Source: JBFJVZ01 sp041623895 (GTDB lineage: Bacteria > Planctomycetota > Planctomycetia > Pirellulales > Pirellulaceae). Taken from it: DNA of 14,214 nucleotides. Positions 6,195 through 13,735 of this stretch are shown piece after piece. The position numbers and the translations under genes were made by a program. The stretch covers positions 1-14,214 of the forward strand of contig JBFJVZ010000181.1 of NCBI GenBank assembly GCA_041623895.1. The letters are read 5' to 3'. The notes below the pieces were generated by a model that saw only the letters and a program-made list of their open reading frames with translations, did not search any database and was not told the DNA's origin. How positions within the stretch are numbered: position 1 is the first letter of the stretch; each line of letters begins with the position of its first letter.

Positions 6195-9114
6195 GCCACG
6201 CCCGTTTTACATCGGCAAGGCTGGCGTCCAAGACAATCTGGTCGTCCAAGGTCACTGTCAATTGCTTGGAGACTTCGATTGTACCCAGTCGAGCCGCGGG
6301 AACAGCGGCCGTTTGCATCAAGTTTTGAAATTCGTCAGCCGCTGCCATCGGAACCTCGACCAGAAACCGCGAATTCGATTCGCTGAACAAAACCTCGGTC
6401 GCTGAAATTTCCCGGTTGAGCTGGTCGATCGAGATCCGCATGCCCAGACCACCGGCCATGGCCATTTCGGCGGCTGCGGCGGCCAATCCTCCTTCGCTCA
6501 GGTCGTGACATGACCGTATCAGTTTGGCTCGGATCGCTTGATGGACGGCCTGAAAGGTTGCCTTGGCAAACGCCGCGTCGACTCTGGGAACTTCGCCGCC
6601 GTGAAGGCCACGGACCAGTGCGAGATGTGAGCCGCCCAGTTCCAGCTTTGTCTGGCCGATCAGAAAAACGGCGTTGCCGGCTTCTTTAGCGTCCATCGTC
6701 ACGGCTTCAGCGACATCTTCGATTTGGCCCATGGCGCTGATCAGCAAACTTGGTGGAATCGAAATCGTCTGCTTGTTACCGTCGGCATCGGTAAAGCTGA
6801 ATTCATTATTCAAACTGTCTTTGCCGCTGATGAAGGGCGTGCCCAGTGCGACGGCAAGATCCTGACAAGCAATTGCCGCCCGCACCAGCGACCCGAGCGT
6901 CTCGGGACGATCGGTGTAACCCCAGCAAAAATTGTCCAAAATCGCGATCTTGTCAGGATCGGCGCCAACGGCAACGGCGTTACGCACTGCTTCGTCGATG
7001 GCACTGGCCGCCATGTGATAGGTGTCGAATTGGCCATAATGCGGATTCATTCCGCAAGAGATCACCAGTCCTCGGCGACAATCGATTCGCGGGCGGATCA
7101 CCGCTGCATCCCCCGGCCCATCGCAGTTGGGACCGACAAGCGGTTTGACGACGCTGCCACCTTGGACTTCATGATCGTACTGCCTGATCACCCAATGCTT
7201 GCTGGCTACGTTGTAGCTGCTGATGATCGCCAACAGGGCATCACGATGATCATCGGCAGTCATCGCTGGCAACTGAAGGGGCGTGGTTTGTTGTGGATGA
7301 TAGACGGCATCGCGAATTACAGGCGGTCGGCCATCGTGCAGGAATTGCATGGCAAGATCGCCAACGGTCTCGCCGTGATACGTTAAATGCAATCTTCCCG
7401 TGGGAACGAAACGGCCGATCACGGCGGCTTCGACGCCTTCGCTTTCGCACAACTGACGAAGCTGGTCCCAAGATTCTTGCGGTACCGCCAGCACCATGCG
7501 TTCCTGGGCTTCCGAGATCCAGATTTCGGTGTAGGTCAAACCGTCGTACTTCAGTGGTGCTTTTTCCAGCCACACTTCTGCGCCGACATCTTCACCCATT
7601 TCACCAACGGCACTGGAAAAGCCACCGGCGCCACAATCGGTGACGGCGTGGTACAAACCGCGATCGCGAGCTTGGATCAAGACATCCAACACCATCTTCT
7701 CGGTGATGGCATTGCCGATTTGCACGGCGCCGCCGGATAGAGACTCGGATTCACTCGTTAGCTCGGCCGAGCTGAAGGTAGCACCGTGAATGCCATCGCG
7801 ACCGGTGCGGCCGCCAATCGCGACGATCAAATCATTCGCGGCCACGCGTTTTTCTTCCATCCCGACGGGAATCATGCCGACGTTGCCACAATACACCAGC
7901 GGATTGCCCAGATAGCGTGGATCAAAGTAGATGGCACCGTTGACGGTGGGGATCCCCATGCGATTGCCATAATCGCGAACACCCGAGACGACGCCTTTCA
8001 TCACGCGTTTGGGGTGCAGAACGCCAGGCGGCAACGAGTCGGCTGGCGTATCGGGTGGGGCGAAACAAAAAACATCGGTGTTGCAAACCGGTTTGGCACC
8101 CAGGCCAGTGCCCATCGGATCACGAATCACGCCGCCGATCCCTGTGTTGGCTCCCCCGTATGGCTCCAGCGCCGAAGGGTGATTGTGGGTTTCGACTTTA
8201 AAGCAGGCATGATCGTGTTGGTCAAACGTGACCACACCGGCGTTGTCTTTAAAAACACTGACACACCAATCATCGTCACCCAAGGATTTGCGGATCGTTT
8301 GCGTGGCGGCAAAAATCGTTTCCTTCAGCATGTTGTCGAATTGCCGCTCGTCCGCTTCCGGTTTTCCATCGGCCCCCGGGCCTCGATAGTGAATGCGGCC
8401 GGCCAGCGTTTTGTGGCTGCAATGTTCCGACCAAGTCTGTGCGATCGACTCCAATTCGATATCGGTGGGATCACGGCCGATCGAGGCAAACTGATCGCGG
8501 ATGGTCTGCATTTCGACTAACGTCAGATACAGTTGGCCTTCGCGTGAGAGTTTTTCAAGACCGGCATCGTCAAGCTTGCGAATAGGAACCGTCAGGAGCT
8601 GAAACGTGTACGGCGAGCCAACATCCAGTTGGTCCATCTCCAACGGCCCCACCACGACTTGCTCAATCGAATCATTGGACAATGCACGCCGGCAGATCGA
8701 ATCGAGTGTTGAGGGATCCACGTTTCCCAACCAGTACTTTCGCAACGTGCGGACGGCATGCACGTTCAGACCGGCATCTTGGGCGGCTGCGACGGTGCTT
8801 GCCGCCACGGGGTCCATGACACCTGGTTTGGGCAGCACATTGACCAGGCATGTTTGATCGCCGGGGGCTTCATTGAGTACATCTTGGCCGGCAATTGCGA
8901 CCACGGTGCGTTCGGTCACGCTATCGGATAACAGGGACTGTGCTAAGCGAACGGCGTCTTCGCGGGCAAAGTCACCTTGCACCAGAAACCCGCGGGCAAA
9001 GGCAACGGTGATGTTGTCGCCTAAACCCAATTCATTGATTTCTTCGGCGGTGCGTTGAGCGTCTCGCTGGACTTCGCCATCGGCCGGATAAATATCGATT
9101 TGCCAAAGCGGCAT
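6175..9114 (-). CDS. purL: Phosphoribosylformylglycinamidine synthase, PurS-PurL fusion
   Basis: Converts FGAR, ATP and ammonia (from glutamine) to FGAM, the fourth step of purine synthesis, in the cytoplasm. It has 979 residues. Two PurS-like segments (about 1-80, and 88-165 with VLPKPGVMDP at 93-102) precede the synthetase. The first half-domain has SEHCSHK at 229-235 with the active-site His231, ETHNHPSA at 308-315, and GGRTGRDGIHGATF at 434-447. The pseudo-symmetric second half has GPGDAAVIRP, FISGKDSLNN at 761-770 and HDLSEGG at 870-876. The protein is longer than stand-alone PurL (about 740) and shorter than the single-chain enzyme (about 1,300), because the C-terminal glutaminase domain is absent. 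A separate PurQ must supply ammonia and is not in this window. ATG 9114 is preceded by AGGGA with a four-base spacer. It sits downstream of tyrA and upstream of the iron-sulfur gene, probably in one transcript. Confidence 0.95.
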   Translation of the reverse strand: MPLWQIDIYPADGEVQRDAQRTAEEINELGLGDNITVAFARGFLVQGDFAREDAVRLAQSLLSDSVTERTVVAIAGQDVLNEAPGDQTCLVNVLPKPGVMDPVAASTVAAAQDAGLNVHAVRTLRKYWLGNVDPSTLDSICRRALSNDSIEQVVVGPLEMDQLDVGSPYTFQLLTVPIRKLDDAGLEKLSREGQLYLTLVEMQTIRDQFASIGRDPTDIELESIAQTWSEHCSHKTLAGRIHYRGPGADGKPEADERQFDNMLKETIFAATQTIRKSLGDDDWCVSVFKDNAGVVTFDQHDHACFKVETHNHPSALEPYGGANTGIGGVIRDPMGTGLGAKPVCNTDVFCFAPPDTPADSLPPGVLHPKRVMKGVVSGVRDYGNRMGIPTVNGAIYFDPRYLGNPLVYCGNVGMIPVGMEEKRVAANDLIVAIGGRTGRDGIHGATFSSAELTSESESLSGGAVQIGNAITEKMVLDVLIQARDRGLYHAVTDCGAGGFSSAVGEMGEDVGAEVWLEKAPLKYDGLTYTEIWISEAQERMVLAVPQESWDQLRQLCESEGVEAAVIGRFVPTGRLHLTYHGETVGDLAMQFLHDGRPPVIRDAVYHPQQTTPLQLPAMTADDHRDALLAIISSYNVASKHWVIRQYDHEVQGGSVVKPLVGPNCDGPGDAAVIRPRIDCRRGLVISCGMNPHYGQFDTYHMAASAIDEAVRNAVAVGADPDKIAILDNFCWGYTDRPETLGSLVRAAIACQDLAVALGTPFISGKDSLNNEFSFTDADGNKQTISIPPSLLISAMGQIEDVAEAVTMDAKEAGNAVFLIGQTKLELGGSHLALVRGLHGGEVPRVDAAFAKATFQAVHQAIRAKLIRSCHDLSEGGLAAAAAEMAMAGGLGMRISIDQLNREISATEVLFSESNSRFLVEVPMAAADEFQNLMQTAAVPAARLGTIEVSKQLTVTLDDQIVLDASLADVKRAWLRPLDW

Positions 9115-9220
9115 GATGTCCCTGATGGTTGTTTGGCTTGTTTAAGTTGTGTTTCTTGGTGCCGGAGGCAGGCTAGGTTGTCGCCACTTCGCGGCTATCA
9201 AAGCGGGCAACTTGAAAAGC

Positions 9221-10093
9221 TCATGCTGCGGGTTCGTTTGTCTGGTCCTTGTTCACTTTTGCCTCGCTCAGCCAGTGGTGCAGCCCTTCGTCGTCTTCGC
9301 TTGCCAGCAGCTGACAGAGTTGCTGAACGTCACCGATCAGGCGTTCCAATTCGCAGCGAATCGCTTGGCGATTTTCGCGGCAAATGGCCGTCCACAAATC
9401 CGGATCGCCAGCGGCGACCCGCGTGATGTCGCGCCATCCGCTGCCCACCAATGATTTGGCATCCGCAGGCAACAACCTGCTGACTGCGGCGGACACCAAG
9501 TGTGGCACGTGGCTGACGGCTGCCAAGTAGGCATCGTGATCTTGGGGGCTGAGGCAGACGATTTTTCCACCGGTCAGACTCCAAAACCGCTTGGCCCTTG
9601 CGGTCAGTTCAGAATCCGCATCGTCGGCCGGCGTCAACACGATGATTTTTTGATCAAAGAGCGCGGCGGAGGCGTTCAGCACACCGGTTTGTTCGGAGCC
9701 GGCAATGGGATGGGCGGCCAAGAATCTGCTTTTTGCCAGTTCACTGCGGCTGACGTCTTCGACGATCGAAGCCTTGGTGCTGCCCACGTCGGTAATCAAG
9801 CAATCGGGCCCGGCGGCCTGAGCCGCTGCGATCACCAGATCAGCGATTTTGTCGACCAGTGAGGCAACCACGACAACGTCGGCGCCGTCACAGGCCGCTT
9901 CGATCGAGTCGGCGGTGCGATCGACGGCTCCCTGCTTCAAAGCCAAGTCGCGCTTGGCCTTGGTGCGGTTGTAACCAACCAATTCCGTCTGCGGACAACG
10001 TCGCTTGATCGCCATGCCGACGCTACCACCAAGCAGCCCGACCCCCAAAATTGCTACGCGGCGCGGCCATTCGTCTGAGCGGGAAGATGTCAT
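9221..10093 (-). CDS. tyrA: Prephenate (or arogenate) dehydrogenase
   Basis: 290 residues, cytoplasmic; oxidative decarboxylation of prephenate (or arogenate) on the way to tyrosine. The N-terminal Rossmann domain shows GVGLLGGS at 17-24. The second strand ends GYNR (40-43), where NAD-preferring relatives often have an acidic residue, so NADP use is possible but unproven. DVGSTKA (102-108), HPIAGSE (128-134), VSHVPHL (193-199, with His195 and His198) and GWRDITRVAAGDPDLW (219-234) are the expected family blocks. There is no fused chorismate mutase or ACT domain, so feedback control by a C-terminal ACT module is not expected. The ATG at 10093 is fixed because the next in-frame Met (27) would remove the dinucleotide-binding loop. 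No Shine-Dalgarno is visible; a strong hairpin ends three bases before the ATG. Confidence 0.92.
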   Translation of the reverse strand: MTSSRSDEWPRRVAILGVGLLGGSVGMAIKRRCPQTELVGYNRTKAKRDLALKQGAVDRTADSIEAACDGADVVVVASLVDKIADLVIAAAQAAGPDCLITDVGSTKASIVEDVSRSELAKSRFLAAHPIAGSEQTGVLNASAALFDQKIIVLTPADDADSELTARAKRFWSLTGGKIVCLSPQDHDAYLAAVSHVPHLVSAAVSRLLPADAKSLVGSGWRDITRVAAGDPDLWTAICRENRQAIRCELERLIGDVQQLCQLLASEDDEGLHHWLSEAKVNKDQTNEPAA

Positions 10094-10096
10094 GCT

Positions 10097-10119
10097 GGAC
10101 CAATGTAGAACATTTGTCC
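10097..10119 (-). promoter_or_regulatory. Hairpin covering the tyrA ribosome-binding region
   Basis: On the + strand, GGACCAATGT (10097-10106) and ACATTTGTCC (10110-10119) are inverted copies around the loop AGA, with nine of ten positions paired. In the tyrA transcript the stem ends three bases before the AUG, where a ribosome-binding site would lie. It could restrict translation, stabilise the downstream RNA, or be part of a repeated element; the sequence does not decide. Confidence 0.5.
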
Positions 10120-10162
10120 CCGTGGTTTCCAGCGGCCAACAAATGCCGCCCCAGGAACAAGT

Positions 10163-10182
10163 GGGACCAATCTTCTACCATT
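10163..10182 (+). repeat. Half-copy of the tyrA-upstream hairpin element, inverted orientation
   Basis: GGGACCAATCTTCTACCATT closely resembles the minus-strand reading of 10097-10120 (GGGACAAATG then TTCTACATT). The two sites thus form an inverted pair about 43 bp apart. This copy overlaps the ribBA stop codon and lacks the second stem arm, as if cut off by the gene end. Confidence 0.45.
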
Positions 10183-11392
10183 ACAGCTCGGGCAGCCGAT
10201 GCCCCAGCTTTTCTCGCTTGGTTTCCAAGTAATTCTTATTGTGTTCGTTGACCGGCGAGACGATCGGGACCTGATCGACCACCTGCAGGTCGAAGCCGCG
10301 CAAATTGAAGGCTTCGGTCTTCTTTGGATTGTTGGTCAACAACCTGACTTCGCGTAGCCCCAAGTCTTTCAGAATCTGCAGCCCCACGCCGTAGTCGCGC
10401 ATGTCGGCCTTGAATCCCAGCGCATGATTGGCTTCGACGGTATCCATTCCGCCATCCTGAAGCGCGTAGGCGCGAATTTTTTGGGCCAGTCCGATCCCGC
10501 GTCCTTCCTGAGGCAGGTAGACCAACGCACCGCGGCCCTCGCGGCTGATCATCTCCAAAGCCATTTCCAGCTGGTCACCACAATCGCAGCGCAGTGATGA
10601 GACTAAGTCTCCCGTGAAACAGCTGCTGTGCATCCGAACCAGTGGCGGTGAACCGGGAGCGCTTAAGTCACCAAACACCAGGGCAATCGGTTCTTGGTTT
10701 TCGTAGTCGACCGAGTAAACAATGATTTTGAATTCGCCAAAGCGGGTCGGCAATTTTGCCTCGGCGGCGCGAGTGATCAGCTTTTCGCTGACCCGGCGGT
10801 GGGCAATCAACTGTTCGATGCTGATGATTTTCAAGTTGTGCTGCTCGGCGATCCGAAACAGGCCATCACGCGTGGCGCGATCTCCGCTTTCGTCCAGCAC
10901 CTCGCACAGCGCACCGGCGGGTTGCAATCCGGCCATGCGGGGCAGATCGACGGACGCCTCCGTGTGACCGGCGCGTCGGAGCACGCCACCTTGCTTGGCC
11001 AACAGTGGATAAACATGTCCGGGCCTGACGAATTCTTCCGCCTTACAATCCGGGGCCGCGATCCGCCGAATGGTCGCGCTCCGTTCCGCGGCGGTGATTC
11101 CCGTTTTGGCATCACGAATGTCAAGCGGCGTCATGAAGGCGGTTTTCAGCGGTGCTTCGTTGCGGGCCACGACCGGCAGCAAATCAAGTCGCTTGCAAGC
11201 ATCCGGCAGCAAGGAGACACATAACTGTCCACGCCCGGAGAGCATAAAGTTGATGATTGTCGGAGTCGCCTTTTCCGCGGCACAAATAAAATCGCCCTCA
11301 TTCTCCCGGTCTTCCGCATCGACCACAATGACGACTTGTCCAGCGGCGATCGCTTCGACAGCCTCAGGAATCGAATTCAATTGGAAGCTCAT
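10181..11392 (-). CDS. ribBA: Bifunctional DHBP synthase / GTP cyclohydrolase II
   Basis: Supplies both branches of riboflavin synthesis: ribulose 5-phosphate to 3,4-dihydroxy-2-butanone 4-phosphate (RibB), and GTP to the diaminopyrimidine (RibA). It has 403 residues. RibB covers about 1-200, with DAEDRENEGDF at 25-35, the segment RPGHVYPLLAKQGGVLRR at 123-140, and GHTEASVDL at 142-150. RibA covers about 205-400. Its zinc ligands are Cys258, Cys269 and Cys271 (SSCFTGD then LRCDCG), and Tyr309, Asp330 and Arg332 match the E. coli catalytic set. QEGRGIGL at 295-302 and LLTNNPKK at 351-358 are intact. Pro294 replaces the Arg common in YLRQEGRGIGL. I chose ATG 11392 because RibB homology begins there; the frame is open to 11485 but the extra 31 residues look non-coding and would span the promoter. 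It is first in the minus-strand run. Confidence 0.94.
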   Translation of the reverse strand: MSFQLNSIPEAVEAIAAGQVVIVVDAEDRENEGDFICAAEKATPTIINFMLSGRGQLCVSLLPDACKRLDLLPVVARNEAPLKTAFMTPLDIRDAKTGITAAERSATIRRIAAPDCKAEEFVRPGHVYPLLAKQGGVLRRAGHTEASVDLPRMAGLQPAGALCEVLDESGDRATRDGLFRIAEQHNLKIISIEQLIAHRRVSEKLITRAAEAKLPTRFGEFKIIVYSVDYENQEPIALVFGDLSAPGSPPLVRMHSSCFTGDLVSSLRCDCGDQLEMALEMISREGRGALVYLPQEGRGIGLAQKIRAYALQDGGMDTVEANHALGFKADMRDYGVGLQILKDLGLREVRLLTNNPKKTEAFNLRGFDLQVVDQVPIVSPVNEHNKNYLETKREKLGHRLPEL

Positions 11393-11425
11393 AGACGGTG
11401 GCGTGGGAAATGGAAAGATTGGACT

Positions 11426-11454
11426 TTGGTGTGCCGGGCAAACGACAATATTAT
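11426..11454 (+). promoter_or_regulatory. Possible promoter of the alpha/beta hydrolase, overlapping that of ribBA
   Basis: On the + strand TTGGTG (11426-11431), a 17-bp spacer and TATTAT (11449-11454) give a moderate sigma-70 match, about 45 bp before the GTG start. Its -10 shares bases with the ribBA -10 on the other strand, so the two promoters would compete if both are real. Confidence 0.25.
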
Positions 11455-11478
11455 ACGACTGAGCAAAATTCCTGTACC
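11450..11478 (-). promoter_or_regulatory. Probable promoter of ribBA
   Basis: On the minus strand a perfect TATAAT (11450-11455) is preceded by a 17-bp spacer and GGTACA (11473-11478), a weak -35 match with only ACA in place. The inferred transcript would begin about 50 bases before the ribBA ATG, too short for a flavin riboswitch. It is probably the promoter for the whole ribBA-tyrA-purL-iron-sulfur run. Confidence 0.45.
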
Positions 11479-11499
11479 GCGGCAATCTGAGAACTCGCT

Positions 11500-12423
11500 G
11501 TGAATGATCTTTTAAAGCGAATAGCCACTCGGTTGATGGTGCTGGCGATCTGCATCTCTGGAACCCTGATCGCTGCCGGACCCGATGATTCCGCTGCGCC
11601 GGGCAGCGTCAAAGTGCTGGCCAATCAGCGCTACAGCGAGGCCGCCGGAAAGGCCGGGTTGTGCGACATTTATTCCCCGGGTTATTCCCCCGGCGTGGAG
11701 CCACCAAAGGATGGGCATCCGGCGGTGGTCGTGGTTCACGGCGGCGCCTGGCTCAGCGGCGACAAGTGGACTCTGGAAGGCTACTCCCGGGTGTTGGCCA
11801 AAAACGGGTTCGTGGTCGTCACCATCAACTACCGGCTGGCTCCCCAATTCAAGTTTCCATCGCAGGTCGACGACGTGCGTGAAGCCCTGGTCTGGACCGC
11901 CAAGAACGCCGAACGACTGTCGATCGATTTGTCGCGACTGGGGATGTTTGGTTATTCGGCCGGCGGACACTTGTCGACGTTGGTCAGCCTGTTGGCAGAC
12001 GAGCCGATGGATGTACAGGTGTCGGCAAGCCAATGGAATTCAAGCGATCCCCGCTGGCAACGAATTCCAAAAGTTCGCGCGGTTTGCGCCGGCGGTCCGC
12101 CATGTGAGTTCCGCACGTTGCCACAGGACAACATGACTCTCGCTTATTTCCTGGGCGGGTCGCGGCGGGAAAAGCCAAATGTGTATGAAATCGCTTCGCC
12201 CACCAGGCACGTCTCCGCGGGAGATCCCGTGACGCAAATCATCCATGGCGAAAGCGACATGTTGGTACCGATCGCCAGCAGCCGCTCGCTGGTCAATGCG
12301 CTGACTGACGTCGGTGTGGAAGTGCGTTTTGCGACGATGCCCAAACAGGGACACATGGTGACGTTCTTGAATCCCGAAACTCAGCAAAAGATGCTGGAGT
12401 TCTTTCAAGACGTGTTGAAGTAA
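11500..12423 (+). CDS. Secreted alpha/beta hydrolase (esterase/lipase-like)
   Basis: 307 residues; a serine hydrolase with a complete triad. HGGAW at 80-84 is the oxyanion-hole motif of the hormone-sensitive-lipase / carboxylesterase group. Ser153 lies in GYSAGGH, Asp253 in HGESDMLVP, and His285 in KQGHMVTF. Residues 1-25 form a signal peptide (Lys6, Arg7, Arg11; hydrophobic 12-24), so it should be exported. Substrates are probably short-chain or carbohydrate-linked esters; the exact one cannot be read from sequence. The GTG at 11500 is the first possible start after an in-frame stop at 11488-11490. The next start, ATG 11536, would discard the basic part of the signal. The gene diverges from ribBA and converges on the acetolactate synthase fragment with a gap of only 19 bp. 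Confidence 0.87.
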   Translation: MNDLLKRIATRLMVLAICISGTLIAAGPDDSAAPGSVKVLANQRYSEAAGKAGLCDIYSPGYSPGVEPPKDGHPAVVVVHGGAWLSGDKWTLEGYSRVLAKNGFVVVTINYRLAPQFKFPSQVDDVREALVWTAKNAERLSIDLSRLGMFGYSAGGHLSTLVSLLADEPMDVQVSASQWNSSDPRWQRIPKVRAVCAGGPPCEFRTLPQDNMTLAYFLGGSRREKPNVYEIASPTRHVSAGDPVTQIIHGESDMLVPIASSRSLVNALTDVGVEVRFATMPKQGHMVTFLNPETQQKMLEFFQDVLK

Positions 12424-12424
12424 G

Positions 12425-12442
12425 GCAGCGACTTCGCTTTGC
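12425..12442. terminator. Small hairpin between convergent genes
   Basis: AGCG-ACTT-CGCT (12427-12438) forms a four-base stem, with further weak pairing of the flanking GC and GC and a short T-rich run on the + strand. It fills the 19-bp gap between the hydrolase and acetolactate synthase stops, so a minimal shared terminator is plausible but weak. Confidence 0.25.
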
Positions 12443-13735
12443 TTATTCCAGAATCATGTCGTCGACCGTCATGCCGCCGGGGATCATCGGCAAGACGTGT
12501 TCTTGATACGGCACTTCGACGTCCAACAAGAACGGGCCTTTGTATTCGATCATCTCTTTCAAAGCCGCTTTCAAGTCGGCCTTCTTTTTGACCGTTGCGC
12601 CTCCACATCCGTAGCCTTTGGCGATCGCCACAAAGTCTGGATATCGTTCCTGGGCATACTGAAAGCGATCGGCATTGCTGATCCCCGATGCCTCTTCGTG
12701 ATGAATGGGCCCCAGATAAGTGTGGGCACGGTTACGATCCATGAAGCGGTCTTCCCATTGGACGACCATCCCCAGGTGCTGATTGTTCAATAGCAAGACT
12801 TTGACCGGCAATTCTTCGCAAAAACAGGTTGCCAGTTCTTGGATGTTCATCTGAAAACTGCCGTCCCCGTCGATGTCGATCACCAAGGCATCGGGAAAAG
12901 CTGCCTGCACGCCCATCGCAGCGGGCAAGCCGAATCCCATGGTTCCCAAGCCGCTGCTGCTATGCCAGGTACGGGGCCGGTTGAATTTGTAGAACTGTGC
13001 CGCCCACATTTGATGCTGTCCAACACCGACCGTGATATAGGTGTCCATCTCGGAGGTCAGCTCGCTTAGCGTGGCAATCGCATGCTGTTGCAAGATTCCG
13101 TCAAATGACTGGTCGTAGCGGAAGGGGTACTTTGTTTTCAGTTCAGCACAGTGTTGTTGCCATTCTTCGATCTCCGGCTTCTGAACAATCTTGTTCAACT
13201 CCGTGAGCACTTGTTTGACATCGCCGCGCACCGGAATGTGTGCGGCCTTGTTCTTATTCAGCTCCGAAGCATCAATGTCAACGTGAATGATCTTGGCGTC
13301 TTTGGCAAACGCTTCGACCTTGCCGGTAACCCGATCATCAAATCGGACACCCAGCGCGATCAACAAGTCACAATCGCGAACCGCGTAATTGGCATAAGCG
13401 GCACCGTGCATGCCCAGCATGTTCAGCGAATAATCAGCGTCGCAAGGAATCGCCCCCAACCCCATCACGGTCGTCGTGGTCGGAATGCCCGTCTTCGTCG
13501 ATAACTCACGCAACTCTTCGCTCGCGCCAGCCAAGATGACGCCACCGCCCGCGTAGATGATGGGACGGCGGGCAAGCTTGATCGCCGCGGCCAGTTGTCG
13601 AATCGTTTCGCTGGGAACCGTCGGCGGCGAGGCGTCGTAGCCCGGCAGATCCATCGGCGGGTCGAGGTCGATTTCGTGGGTGGCCAGTTGAATGTCTTTG
13701 GGCATGTCAACCAACACCGGGCCCGGACGTCCGCT
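12443..13735 (-). pseudogene. ilvB: Acetolactate synthase large subunit, N-terminal third missing
   Basis: Condenses two pyruvates (or pyruvate and 2-oxobutyrate) using thiamine diphosphate at the start of valine, leucine and isoleucine synthesis. Homology begins at SGRPGPVLVDMPKD (codons from 13735) and runs to the normal C-terminus. The central domain has GVRFDDRVTGK. The thiamine-diphosphate domain has GLGTMGFGLPAAMG, GDGSFQMN and LLLNNQHLGMV, with GDG and NN about 25 residues apart as required. The C-terminal QWEDRF and HVLPMIPGG segments are also present. About 430 of the usual 570-600 residues remain. The missing part is the pyrimidine-binding domain with the catalytic glutamate, so this fragment cannot be active alone. 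Upstream in its frame the sequence no longer resembles the family. I call it broken; it may instead be an intact gene cut by an assembly error. The regulatory subunit ilvN is not present. Confidence 0.85.

Noticed and set aside
7786..8520. 244-codon open frame on + inside purL
   Set aside because: Antisense to highly conserved purL motifs; a codon-bias shadow, as are other long frames opposite purL, tyrA and ribBA.
11393..11449. FMN riboswitch upstream of ribBA
   Set aside because: The inferred leader is about 50 bases and shows none of the conserved RFN stems.
11393..11485. 31-residue N-terminal extension of RibBA
   Set aside because: Would run through the TATAAT promoter and does not resemble RibB; homology begins at ATG 11392.
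13465..13725. C-terminal extension of the DUF4097-type frame
   Set aside because: This part is the ilvB coding strand read out of frame; the product (Cys/Trp/Arg-rich) has no family resemblance.
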